64,000 bases of DNA from Allomuricauda ruestringensis DSM 13258 (GTDB lineage: Bacteria > Bacteroidota > Bacteroidia > Flavobacteriales > Flavobacteriaceae), in NCBI RefSeq assembly GCF_000224085.1, contig NC_015945.1, positions 1,499,501-1,563,500 on the forward strand, in the 5' to 3' direction. Of this stretch, positions 8,955-17,141 are shown piece after piece. Position 1 is the first letter of the stretch. Every line of letters begins with the position of its first letter. The notes beneath the pieces were generated by a model that saw only the letters and a program-made list of their open reading frames with translations, was not told the origin of the DNA and did not search any database. The position numbers and the translations under genes are program-made.

Positions 8955-9782
8955 GTGAATCCATTCAAAAAAATAGATCCGAAAATAGGATTGTTAAAAG
9001 ATACAACGAGCCCTTTTTTTGGTCGATATCGCTTGGAGTTTAATCAGGTGTCTCCTTTTAGGGAACCTTCATTTAACAGGGTTTTTATAAAAATCAATAC
9101 GGATGCAATAGAGGATGTGAAAAGGATATACCATTTATTTCCGCAACATCTGAAGTATCAAATTCAATTATACAACCAAGGAAATATTAGACAGAATCAG
9201 AACTATTTAATTGACTGCTTTGAAGATGATGATTGGTTTTTATGTTTGGACATGATGGGAGATGTTGCGTTTATGCCCATGTATAACTTCTATTTTGCAC
9301 TATTGAGCGTAAGTAGATATGTGGAGAATTGTCATTTTTTCATTTTTTCGTCCGGTGATAAGGATACTCGATGGATAGACGAATATAAAATCAGTGGTGG
9401 TGAACTAGATTTTTCAAGAAATGAAATGGAAACAGAGTCTTTTTGGGGATCAATTATTTATTACCTAAAGGAAGCTAGTAAGCTAAACACCTTTGAATTC
9501 AAAAGATTTGCTGCATTTCAGCTTTATGATTTACTTTTTGATAACACATATTCTTGCTTAGAAAAGGTAGATGGGTGTCAGAACGGCCATTATACCAGTG
9601 AGGAAACTACTGATGGTGTACAAGAATATATTGAAACAATGAGTGTTCAGGAACAAAAAGAAATAAACAGATTAATCAAGGTGCTTTTCAATCTCAAGTT
9701 GGACAATAGTTTAAAGGGAGAGCTCAATAAGTTGTTCGCATTTGACACGCTTGATCACAAACGTGGGGATAACGTAGAATAA
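8955..9782 (+). CDS. Unrecognised protein, 275 residues
   Basis: I do not recognise this family. The protein begins MNPFKKIDPKIGLL from a GTG at 8955. It is rich in aromatic residues (Tyr, Phe, Trp) and acidic patches such as DCFEDDDWFLCLDMMGDV, with no signal peptide and no convincing membrane helix. The middle part could be a compact alpha/beta fold, and the C-terminal third is charged and helical. It ends 17 bases before the next unknown gene, so the two are probably cotranscribed. Codon use is more AT-rich than in neighbouring housekeeping genes, which suggests acquisition or fast evolution. An immunity-like or phage-defence-like role is conceivable, but nothing in the sequence proves it. 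Confidence 0.6.
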   Translation: MNPFKKIDPKIGLLKDTTSPFFGRYRLEFNQVSPFREPSFNRVFIKINTDAIEDVKRIYHLFPQHLKYQIQLYNQGNIRQNQNYLIDCFEDDDWFLCLDMMGDVAFMPMYNFYFALLSVSRYVENCHFFIFSSGDKDTRWIDEYKISGGELDFSRNEMETESFWGSIIYYLKEASKLNTFEFKRFAAFQLYDLLFDNTYSCLEKVDGCQNGHYTSEETTDGVQEYIETMSVQEQKEINRLIKVLFNLKLDNSLKGELNKLFAFDTLDHKRGDNVE

Positions 9783-9799
9783 GAGTTAAAACAATAAAA

Positions 9800-10417
9800 A
9801 TGGCAGGCCCTTGCTTCACACTATATTATGAAAACTCAAATTTTGCCCCTATTGAAGCTGTTCGGAACATATTGAACAATTTATTCCCAGCAAGGCAAAA
9901 ACTTCATAAGCATAATCGGGTAAGTGAACTGGACAATGGCTGGGAATTATTTCTCGACATGTCGCTAATTTCAATGCATCCTTCATCCAAAAGGAGAAAG
10001 GCCAAGGGTTTAACAGGAATGATACTGTTAAGTCATTCATCGCAAAATGAATTTAAATATATAAGCAATGCTGAAAAGAGAAGTTTGACCGACAATTTAG
10101 GTTTTGTGCCTCAATGGAGTTGGACAGGCTGCGCGATGTGCAAAGAAGACAAAGATATTGATGGGTTGTATTTTCTATTGGACTTTTTAATTCATGAATT
10201 TGGAGGGTTTCAGAAATTGGACAAAATAAATGACGGTTTATTATCGAAGGAAGATTCAAACAGTATTAGCTATATTGAATTCAGGGATTATGAAGCATAT
10301 TTTGGGAAAAGAAACGCATCAGATGAGGAGAAGTGTCAATATGAGCAATACATACCGCTTACATATTACTACATGATAGATTCAAGGAAAACAAGTTTTA
10401 GAAACCTTGATTATTAA
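9800..10417 (+). CDS. Unrecognised protein, 205 residues
   Basis: No family is recognised. The protein begins MAGPCFTLYYENSNFAPIEA and has a mixed alpha/beta pattern without signal peptide or membrane segment. Notable segments are LDNGWELFLDMSLISMHPSS, WSWTGCAMCKEDKDIDGL with a Cys-x2-Cys pair, and LDFLIHEFGGFQKLD. The pair of cysteines is too little to claim a zinc site. It follows the previous unknown gene by 17 bases on the same strand and shares its AT-rich codon use, so they look like a two-gene unit. The convergent arsS gene ends 26 bases downstream. Confidence 0.6.
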   Translation: MAGPCFTLYYENSNFAPIEAVRNILNNLFPARQKLHKHNRVSELDNGWELFLDMSLISMHPSSKRRKAKGLTGMILLSHSSQNEFKYISNAEKRSLTDNLGFVPQWSWTGCAMCKEDKDIDGLYFLLDFLIHEFGGFQKLDKINDGLLSKEDSNSISYIEFRDYEAYFGKRNASDEEKCQYEQYIPLTYYYMIDSRKTSFRNLDY

Positions 10418-10442
10418 ATGTTATACTATCAATCAAAAAAAA

Positions 10443-11531
10443 TTACGCCACATTACCCTGGCAACTACTCCCCGCTCCCGCAGTACAGCCATAGCAATGC
10501 TGTGAGATAACAATGTCCCGATTGTTCAGCACATCATCATTATAATCCTTAATGTGTTTTACTTGGCTTGCTACCTTTAGGTCCAGCATTTGGTTAAAGT
10601 CGCAATCGTAGAGCCAACCGTCCCAACTCACGGAAATGGTATTGGTACACATTACATTTTCTACTGCAACCGGGTTGAAAGCTTCCACCAAGGAATACAT
10701 ATAATCTTCATAATTGTCCGAAGCAAGGAGATAATCCAAGAACCTCGAAATTGGCAAATTGGTAATGGCAAAAAGGTTGTGGAAGTCAATATCAAAATCT
10801 TCTTTCAACGCTTTTTTAAAATCGTGTTCCATGGCAGCCTGATCGGCAGGCAAAAATGCTCCCGAAGGATTATACACCAAATCCAAACGCAAACCGCTAT
10901 CTGGCATCCCATAGCCCACTTCGTTGAGCATTTGTAGGGCTTTTATGGATTTATCAAAAACACCGTCTCCACGCTGTTTGTCGGTTTTCCCTCGGGTATA
11001 GTGCGGCATGGACGATACAACGTGCACATTGTGCTTTTTAAAAAATTCAGGCAGGTCGTGGTACTTTTTATTGGCCAAAATAATGGTGAGATTGGAACGC
11101 ACGATAAAATCTTGGATGCCCGCTTTGGAGGCTTCCTCTACAAACCAACGAAAATCGGGGTTCATTTCAGGTGCACCGCCGGTAAGGTCCAAGGTATGGG
11201 CCCCAGTGTTTCGGATTACATCCAGACATTGCTCCATGGTCTCCCGAGTCATGATTTCCTTCCGGTCCGGTCCGGCATCCACATGGCAGTGCCCACAAAC
11301 CTGATTGCACATATAACCCACATTGATCTGGAGCACCTCTAATTTTTTAGGCCGTAACGGGAACTGACCTGTCTCTCCAATTTTGTCCTTGAAATAAGGT
11401 AGCTCACCATCTTCAAAAAGCTCCCCGTTAAGGATTTCCATTTGCTTTTCTGAATTGGCAAGCTGGTCCTTTTGTGCTTTTAAGGATTTCTTCGCTGCTT
11501 TTTTTATGTCTGTCAGTATGCTTTGCGTCAT
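10443..11531 (-). CDS. arsS: Arsenosugar biosynthesis radical SAM protein ArsS
   Basis: The 362-residue protein has a CNQVCGHC cluster motif, Cys75, Cys79 and Cys82, that binds the radical-SAM 4Fe-4S cluster in the C-x3-C-x2-C form. The C-terminal DUF3641-type region carries further cysteines in LYDCDF and HCYGCTAGAGSSC. This combination is typical of ArsS, which is thought to add the 5'-deoxyadenosyl group to methylated arsenic on the way to arsenosugars. The arsenic partner gene follows 14 bases upstream in the same orientation. No arsM methyltransferase or ars regulator lies in the window, so the rest of the pathway must be elsewhere or missing. Confidence 0.88.
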   Translation of the reverse strand: MTQSILTDIKKAAKKSLKAQKDQLANSEKQMEILNGELFEDGELPYFKDKIGETGQFPLRPKKLEVLQINVGYMCNQVCGHCHVDAGPDRKEIMTRETMEQCLDVIRNTGAHTLDLTGGAPEMNPDFRWFVEEASKAGIQDFIVRSNLTIILANKKYHDLPEFFKKHNVHVVSSMPHYTRGKTDKQRGDGVFDKSIKALQMLNEVGYGMPDSGLRLDLVYNPSGAFLPADQAAMEHDFKKALKEDFDIDFHNLFAITNLPISRFLDYLLASDNYEDYMYSLVEAFNPVAVENVMCTNTISVSWDGWLYDCDFNQMLDLKVASQVKHIKDYNDDVLNNRDIVISQHCYGCTAGAGSSCQGNVA

Positions 11532-11545
11532 TGATTTAAATAGGT

Positions 11546-11881
11546 TTACATGGAAAGTTTGTTGTACTTGTTCATCATCTGAACCCCATGTACCAAGGTA
11601 GCGCCACTTTCTATAGCAGCCCCTGCATGTACGGCCTCCATCATTTCTTCTTTGGTGATTCCACGTTGCAAACCATCCTTGGTGTAGGCATCAATACAGT
11701 ACGGGCATTTAACCACGTGCGATACGGCCAGGGCAATCAAGGATTTTTCTCTGGCACTCAGAGCTCCCTCCTCAAAAACCTTTCCGTAGTAATCAAAAAA
11801 CTTGTTGCCCAGTTCTTCGCTCCATTCGGTAATCTTACCAAATTTTCTCAAGTCAGCTGGGTCGTAATATGATTTGGCCAT
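11546..11881 (-). CDS. Arsenosugar biosynthesis-associated peroxidase-like (AhpD/CMD family) protein
   Basis: The 111-residue protein is a carboxymuconolactone-decarboxylase/AhpD-like domain. It contains the redox pair CPYC at residues 59-62 followed by IDAYTKDG, and the HAGAAIESGA segment. It lies directly before arsS on the minus strand with a 14-base gap, a pairing that is standard for arsenosugar loci. A peroxidase or disulfide-relay role that protects or reduces the arsenical intermediate is inferred from the fold. ATG at 11881 is the natural start. Confidence 0.82.
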   Translation of the reverse strand: MAKSYYDPADLRKFGKITEWSEELGNKFFDYYGKVFEEGALSAREKSLIALAVSHVVKCPYCIDAYTKDGLQRGITKEEMMEAVHAGAAIESGATLVHGVQMMNKYNKLSM

Positions 11882-12194
11882 GTTTCTTTATTTAATGTTT
11901 CACCTAAACATACAACAAATATCACTATTCATTTTGGTCGCAACGATATGGGATGGATTACATGTTTTGATCGATAAATTGTTGGTTTTGTCATAAAAAA
12001 CAAGCTTACATCTGATTATGAGACTTTTAAAATGAAAAAAGGTGTCTAAAAAACAACAAAATTTTGAATTTGTCAGTTCGAGCACAGTCGAAACCCATTG
12101 ATTATCAACCTGACTTAAGTTTTCGACTGCGCTCGAACTGACAACGAGCTTTTTAGACACCTCTTGTACTCATTCAAATATAAACCGACCAAAA
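11882..12194. other. Intergenic region (313 bases) with a hairpin repeat
   Basis: No gene fits here. Bases 11882-12039 are AT-rich and presumably hold the promoter of the arsenosugar pair. The rest is dominated by the inverted repeat at 12040-12162. A possible reading frame across 11900-12160 on the minus strand is an accident of the repeat. Confidence 0.6.
12040..12162. repeat. Hairpin repeat, copy A (123 bp, MITE/REP-like)
   Basis: Terminal inverted repeats AGGTGTCTAAAAA (12040-12052) and TTTTTAGACACCT (12150-12162) are exact complements. Inside, TTTGTCAGTTCGAGC... pairs with GCTCGAACTGACA. The central CCCATTGATTATCAACCT is shared with copy B at 44291-44421. On the minus strand the structure ends with a T-rich tract just after the fasciclin gene, so it may also terminate that transcript. 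Confidence 0.75.
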
Positions 12195-12755
12195 CTATTT
12201 GGCCGAAGGAAGTACTACGGTATCCACAACATGGATCACCCCATTGGATTGGTTCACATCAGCTATGGTTACTGTAGACACGTTTCCAGCACCGTCCTTG
12301 ATCATGATCATACCTTTGTTCATCATGACGGTCAACTTATCTCCGTTCACTGTGGTAAGCTCGGCCATGCCGTCACCTTTCTTAATCCATTTTTTCAGGT
12401 CTTTGGCATTGTACTTTCCAGCCACTACGTGATAGGCAAGTACACTTTGTAATTTTGACTTATTTTCTGCCTTGAGCAAGCTTGCTACGGTTCCTTCCGG
12501 TAATTTTTCGAATGCACTGTTGGTGGGTGCAAATACCGTAAAAGGTCCCTCGCCTTGCAATGTCTCTACCAGACCGGCGGCTTTTACCGCAGCTACCAAA
12601 GTAGTATGGTCCTTGGAGTTTACGGCATTGGAAACAATGTCCTTGCTCGGGTACATGGCGGCACCTCCCACCATTTTAGTTTGAGAGAACCCGGTTGTAA
12701 TTGTCATAAATCCAACGCAGGATAATATCAGCGTCAATGTTCTTAAAGATTTCAT
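12195..12755 (-). CDS. Exported fasciclin (FAS1) domain protein
   Basis: The 186-residue protein has an N-terminal signal peptide (about residues 1-25, ending TTGFSQ) and one FAS1 domain. The H1 box is FTVFAPTNSAFEKLPEGTV and the end of the domain is VIHVVDTVVLP. FAS1 proteins of this size in Bacteroidota are secreted or periplasmic adhesion-type proteins with unknown ligands. There is no lipobox or type IX sorting domain. It stands alone on the minus strand, diverging from the patatin gene, with the repeat hairpin immediately downstream. Confidence 0.88.
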   Translation of the reverse strand: MKSLRTLTLILSCVGFMTITTGFSQTKMVGGAAMYPSKDIVSNAVNSKDHTTLVAAVKAAGLVETLQGEGPFTVFAPTNSAFEKLPEGTVASLLKAENKSKLQSVLAYHVVAGKYNAKDLKKWIKKGDGMAELTTVNGDKLTVMMNKGMIMIKDGAGNVSTVTIADVNQSNGVIHVVDTVVLPSAK

Positions 12756-12913
12756 GTGATTTAAATTTTAGTTTATATAATCACTTACGGAGTTTTTGCG
12801 GGGAGGGTTTGGTTTCTGTTAAGATTTGATGGCTTTTAATCGAAAGACAACATTTAGACAGTCAAGGCAAGCACTCAAAATGCTAACTTTACGCTCTAAA
12901 TTCAATTATCCGA

Positions 12914-13687
12914 ATGTTTGAAGATAAATCCATAGGCCTTGTACTTTCTGGAGGAGGTGTTCGCGGAATGGCGCATATAGGTCTGATCAAAGCCATGCGC
13001 GAACACCACATTGAGGCCAAGGTAGTTGCAGGGACCAGTATCGGTGCATTGGTGGGAGCTCTTTACGCCAACGGCCACGCCGTGGAGGATATGCTCAAGT
13101 TTTTTAAGGAGACCCCTTTGTTCCAGTACAGTTTTTTTACCATTATTAAACCTGGTTTTATTGATACGGAACGATACGTTGATATTTTTAAGAAATTTTT
13201 TCCTAACAATTCTTTTGAGAGTTTGGACAAACCATTGTATGTGGTGGCCACCGATCTATTGAGCGGAAAGGAGAAAGTTTTTGATAAAGGAGAGCTTATA
13301 AAACCTTTGTTGGCATCCGCCGCCTTGCCGCCAGTGTTTAGTCCAGTGGAAATAAACGATGTACTTTATGCCGATGGGGGCATCATGAACAATTTTCCAA
13401 TTGAATATGTGAAGGATAAATCCGAATTTATTATTGGAAGTAATGTGTCCGTAACTGTACCATTGAAAAAGAAGGAATTGAGAAACTCCTTCCAACTTAC
13501 CGCTAGGGTCACTAGTTTAATGATTCATGCCTCAAATGATGAAAAATTGCACCAATGCGACCTTTTTATTGAACCAAAGGAATTGGATTCGATCGGGGTA
13601 TTGGATAAAAAGGGTATCGAAAATGCCTTCAATATTGGGTATGAGTATGGTAGTAAGGCCTTGGAGAAAATGCTGTCCAAGATGTAG
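12914..13687 (+). CDS. Patatin-like phospholipase (RssA/NTE-type)
   Basis: The 257-residue protein carries the oxyanion-hole segment LSGGGVRGMAHIGL at residues 11-24, the nucleophile elbow GTSIG with Ser42, and the catalytic Asp in ADGGIMNNFP near residue 154. This is the complete Ser-Asp dyad of bacterial patatins, which hydrolyse acyl esters of phospholipids or related substrates. No signal peptide is visible, so it is predicted cytoplasmic or membrane-associated. It is close in length to short RssA-type members. It is followed by the convergent reductase gene 12 bases away. The substrate is unknown. Confidence 0.9.
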   Translation: MFEDKSIGLVLSGGGVRGMAHIGLIKAMREHHIEAKVVAGTSIGALVGALYANGHAVEDMLKFFKETPLFQYSFFTIIKPGFIDTERYVDIFKKFFPNNSFESLDKPLYVVATDLLSGKEKVFDKGELIKPLLASAALPPVFSPVEINDVLYADGGIMNNFPIEYVKDKSEFIIGSNVSVTVPLKKKELRNSFQLTARVTSLMIHASNDEKLHQCDLFIEPKELDSIGVLDKKGIENAFNIGYEYGSKALEKMLSKM

Positions 13688-13699
13688 AACCATCATGAA

Positions 13700-14746
13700 T
13701 TACACATCGTCGTAATCCACTTTTATTTTTGGTGTGATGGGATGCGACTGACAGGTCAAAACAAAACCCTCTTCGATTTCACTATCGGTAAGAATCTGGT
13801 TTTTTACCATTTCCACCTTTCCTTCGGTCAAGCGTGCAATACAACTACTGCAAACACCGCCTTGGCAAGAATACGGAGCGTCTATATCCTGTTTTAAAAC
13901 GGCATCGAGAACCAATTCTTTTTTATCCATGACAAAGGTAAAGGTCTCATCATCCAAGATTACCTCTACTTGGGTCTTGCCTTCCAATGCTCCGGCAAGT
14001 TCGTCTTCGTAATCTTCGCTGGTAAACAGTTCAAAATGAATCTTTTCTTCGGAAACACCGTTCTCTTTTAAGGTATCGGATACTTGATGGATCATATCTT
14101 CGGGCCCGCAGAGGTAGAAAGCATCAAATTCAGTTCCCTTGAACTTGTTTTTGAGCACAAAGTTTACGGTAGATCGTTCTATCCTACCAAAAAGGGCATC
14201 CTCCTCGTTGGACCTACTGTATACATATTGCACAAAAAAGCGGTCGCCATATTGTTCTTTTAGCGATTGTATTGTTTTAAAATACATGGTTTCTTCGGGC
14301 GATTGGTTGCCAAACACCAATACAAAGGTATTTTCTGGGTTGTTCCCCAAAACGGTTTGGGCAATGCTCATGATCGGGGTAATACCACTACCGGCAGCAA
14401 ATGCGGCAATTTTTTTTGGAGAGGTTTCATCAAAAACAAAACGGCCTTCAGGTAGCATTACCTCTATGGTATCACCGGCCTTTACATTCTCGTTGGCATA
14501 CACGGAAAAAGTACCGCCTTCCATCTTTTTAATGCCTACCGTTAATTTACCCGAGGATGGCGGTGTAGAAATGGAATAGGCCCGGCGTAGTTCCTGTCCG
14601 TTCAGGGTATGTTTTAAGGTAATATATTGCCCAGCTTTGAAACTATAAGCTTCTTTAAGATTTTCTGGAACATCAAAAGTAAGGGCCACGGCATTTGGAG
14701 TCAATTGGTCCACCGCGGCTATGGTTAAGGCATGAAAATGGCTCAT
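13700..14746 (-). CDS. PaaE-like ferredoxin-NAD(P)H oxidoreductase (FAD, NAD, 2Fe-2S)
   Basis: The 348-residue protein has three domains. The FAD-binding barrel has RRAYSIST near residue 55, the NAD-binding domain has FAAGSGITPIMSI and YLCGPEDMI, and a C-terminal plant-type 2Fe-2S ferredoxin domain has CQGGVCSSC followed by a distant Cys in LTCQSHP. This order matches PaaE and related reductases that feed electrons to oxygenases. The other paa genes are absent from the window, so a role in phenylacetate breakdown is not supported. It most likely serves as a general electron-transfer partner. Confidence 0.87.
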   Translation of the reverse strand: MSHFHALTIAAVDQLTPNAVALTFDVPENLKEAYSFKAGQYITLKHTLNGQELRRAYSISTPPSSGKLTVGIKKMEGGTFSVYANENVKAGDTIEVMLPEGRFVFDETSPKKIAAFAAGSGITPIMSIAQTVLGNNPENTFVLVFGNQSPEETMYFKTIQSLKEQYGDRFFVQYVYSRSNEEDALFGRIERSTVNFVLKNKFKGTEFDAFYLCGPEDMIHQVSDTLKENGVSEEKIHFELFTSEDYEDELAGALEGKTQVEVILDDETFTFVMDKKELVLDAVLKQDIDAPYSCQGGVCSSCIARLTEGKVEMVKNQILTDSEIEEGFVLTCQSHPITPKIKVDYDDV

Positions 14747-14866
14747 GTAAAGAATTTTGCTGCAAAATTAAGCATTACACTCCTTTTGAGCAGCTATTTT
14801 TATAAAAAGCGTACCTCTTCTGTAACAAATCCAATAAATTGGATACCAACTAAAAAAACGCCAACC

Positions 14867-16336
14867 ATGCTCAAACATTTTATTGGACTCCAGTGGAAGT
14901 CATTTTTCAGGTCTGCAAGTTTTAAAACAGAGATTTGGTTTAAGATTTTGATGGCCTTGGGGGCGCTATACTTTATTGTTGTGTTCCTGGGAATGGGGGT
15001 TGGGGCCTATTTTATTATCGAGGATATGGAAATTGGCGATCCGCTGCGGGTGGTCAATCGGTTTATGATTTACTATTTTGCCTTTGACCTTGTATTTAGG
15101 TACATGCTGCAAAAAATGCCAGTAACCAATATTAAACCTTTGTTGTATTTGCCCATTAGTAAAACCAAGGTGGTCAATTTTTCGCTGGGTAAAACCGTAA
15201 TCTCGTTTTTTAACATAGCCCACGCGTTCTTTTTTATTCCCTTTAGTATTGTGTTGCTGGCAGAGGGGTACCCACCAGCACAGGTTATTGGCTGGCATTT
15301 GGCTTTGATGGCCCTTTTTTACTGTAACAACTTCCTCAATGTTATGGTAAACAACAAAAATGCTGTTTTTTATGTATTTGCCGCATTGTTGATTCTTGCG
15401 GGAGCATCACAGTATTATCAATGGTTTGATTTAACCCAATACACCCAGCCCATTTTCGATTCTTTCTATAATCTACCGTGGACGGCCATAATTCCTTGGT
15501 CGATTTTGTTGGGAATGTACTACGGCGCTTTCTCCTATTTTAAAAAGCATATGTACCTGGATGGTGGTTTGGCCAAAAAACAGACCGAGGCCAAAACAGA
15601 GAACTTGGAATGGCTAGATCGCTTTGGCAACCTGGGAACGTTTTTAAAGAACGACATAAAACTCATTAAACGCAACAAAAGATCGCGAACAGCGGTGCTC
15701 ATGGGCTTCTTCTTTATATTTTATGGATTACTCTTTTTTACGGGCGCCCTCGAAGTATATGACGGACCTTTTTGGAAAATTTTTGCGGGGATTTTTGTAA
15801 CCGGAGGGTTCCTCTTTAGTTTTGGGCAGTACGTGCCCAGTTGGGACAGTAGCTATTACCCTTTGATGATGAGCCAGAACATAAAATACCGCGAGTACTT
15901 GTCATCCAAATGGTATTTGGTGATCATTGCGACCATCATCTCCACCATTTTGGCCACCTTTTATATCTATTTTGGATGGGAGGCCTATGCTGCTGTCTTG
16001 GTAGGTGCAATCTATAATATTGGAATCAACAGTTACTTGGTACTTTGGGGCGGGGCCTATGTAAAAACCCCGATTGACCTCACCTCCAACAAAAAGGCAT
16101 TTGGCGATAAACAGGCATTTAATGCCAAGACACTCCTGCTCACTTTGCCCAAATTGGTATTGCCGATCGGGATTTATGCCATTGGTCATTTTTTGATTAA
16201 CCCGATTGCAGGGTACATTTTTGTGGCCGTTTTCGGCTTACTTGGATTTGTTTTTAAGGAAAAGGTGTTTACCATGATCGAGGGCATTTACAAAAAAGAG
16301 AAGTACAAAACATTGCAAGCATACAAACAGAAATAA
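14867..16336 (+). CDS. ABC transporter permease, DUF5687 family
   Basis: I place the start at ATG 14867, giving 489 residues beginning MLKHFIGLQWKSFFRS. The longer open frame back to 14732 overlaps the reductase start and encodes an unlikely extension. The protein has about ten membrane helices with conserved aromatic positions, plus a hydrophilic segment near residues 235-255. It resembles the DUF5687 family of large export permeases. The ATP-binding subunit follows 20 bases downstream, so they form an ABC exporter. Substrate is unknown. Confidence 0.75.
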   Translation: MLKHFIGLQWKSFFRSASFKTEIWFKILMALGALYFIVVFLGMGVGAYFIIEDMEIGDPLRVVNRFMIYYFAFDLVFRYMLQKMPVTNIKPLLYLPISKTKVVNFSLGKTVISFFNIAHAFFFIPFSIVLLAEGYPPAQVIGWHLALMALFYCNNFLNVMVNNKNAVFYVFAALLILAGASQYYQWFDLTQYTQPIFDSFYNLPWTAIIPWSILLGMYYGAFSYFKKHMYLDGGLAKKQTEAKTENLEWLDRFGNLGTFLKNDIKLIKRNKRSRTAVLMGFFFIFYGLLFFTGALEVYDGPFWKIFAGIFVTGGFLFSFGQYVPSWDSSYYPLMMSQNIKYREYLSSKWYLVIIATIISTILATFYIYFGWEAYAAVLVGAIYNIGINSYLVLWGGAYVKTPIDLTSNKKAFGDKQAFNAKTLLLTLPKLVLPIGIYAIGHFLINPIAGYIFVAVFGLLGFVFKEKVFTMIEGIYKKEKYKTLQAYKQK

Positions 16337-16356
16337 CACACCATTAATAAAAATAC

Positions 16357-17052
16357 ATGATCACAGTTCATAATTTAACCAAGATTTACGGAGAGCAAAC
16401 CGTTTTGAACATTGAGGAGCTCGAAATTCCAAAAGGCCAAAGTTTTGGTCTGGTCGGGAACAACGGGGCAGGAAAAACTACCTTGTTCAGTCTGTTGTTG
16501 GATTTGATTCAGCCCTCATCCGGGCACATTGTCAACAAGGATGTGCAAGTAGACCAAAGCGAAGCTTGGAAACCGTTTACCTCTGCCTTTATTGATGAAA
16601 CCTTTTTGATAGGCTACCTCACCCCTGAAGAATACTTCTACTTTATCGGGGAACTGCGCGGCAGAAACAAAGCTGATGTGGATGCCCTGCTATCCAATTT
16701 TGATGATTTTTTCCACGGGGAAATTTTGGGCCAGAAAAAATATTTACGGGACCTTTCCAAAGGAAACCAAAAGAAAGTGGGCATTGTGGCCAGTTTTATC
16801 GGCAACCCCGAAGTGGTGATCTTGGACGAACCTTTTGCCAATCTGGACCCTACCACACAAATTCGTTTAAAGGGAATCATAAAAGATCTTGCCGCCAAAG
16901 AGGGAGTAACGGTACTTGTTTCCAGTCACGATTTGATTCACGTTACCGAGGTATGCGAACGTATTGTGGTATTGAACAAGGGCGAAATTGTGAAGGACAT
17001 CCATACCTCTGCCGAAACCATGAAGGAGCTTGAAGCTTTCTTTGCGGGTTGA
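16357..17052 (+). CDS. ABC transporter ATP-binding protein
   Basis: The 231-residue protein has all the ATPase motifs in order: Walker A GNNGAGKT near residue 35, the signature LSKGNQKKVG, Walker B VVILDEPFANLDP and the H-loop SSHD. It is a single NBD, predicted to dimerise at the cytoplasmic face of the membrane. It follows the DUF5687 permease on the same strand with a 20-base gap and is therefore its likely energy subunit. The short length fits simple export systems rather than importers, as no substrate-binding protein is nearby. Confidence 0.92.
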   Translation: MITVHNLTKIYGEQTVLNIEELEIPKGQSFGLVGNNGAGKTTLFSLLLDLIQPSSGHIVNKDVQVDQSEAWKPFTSAFIDETFLIGYLTPEEYFYFIGELRGRNKADVDALLSNFDDFFHGEILGQKKYLRDLSKGNQKKVGIVASFIGNPEVVILDEPFANLDPTTQIRLKGIIKDLAAKEGVTVLVSSHDLIHVTEVCERIVVLNKGEIVKDIHTSAETMKELEAFFAG

Positions 17053-17141
17053 TGTTTGAAAAACAGTTCTAAAGAAATCTTGCATTTTATCGATAAGCCT
17101 TATAATAATCCGCTTTTTTTTGAGTTTAAGGTTACACAAGA

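Noticed and set aside
11900..12160. 86-residue minus-strand frame in the arsenosugar-fasciclin spacer
   Set aside because: It runs through the hairpin repeat copy A and has no start signal or family likeness.
13700..14746. Phenylacetate degradation cluster based on the PaaE-like gene
   Set aside because: No paaA, paaB, paaC or paaK lies nearby; the gene stands alone.
14732..14866. N-terminal extension of the DUF5687 permease
   Set aside because: It overlaps the divergent reductase start and encodes a leader unlike the family; the ATG at 14867 fits the usual start.
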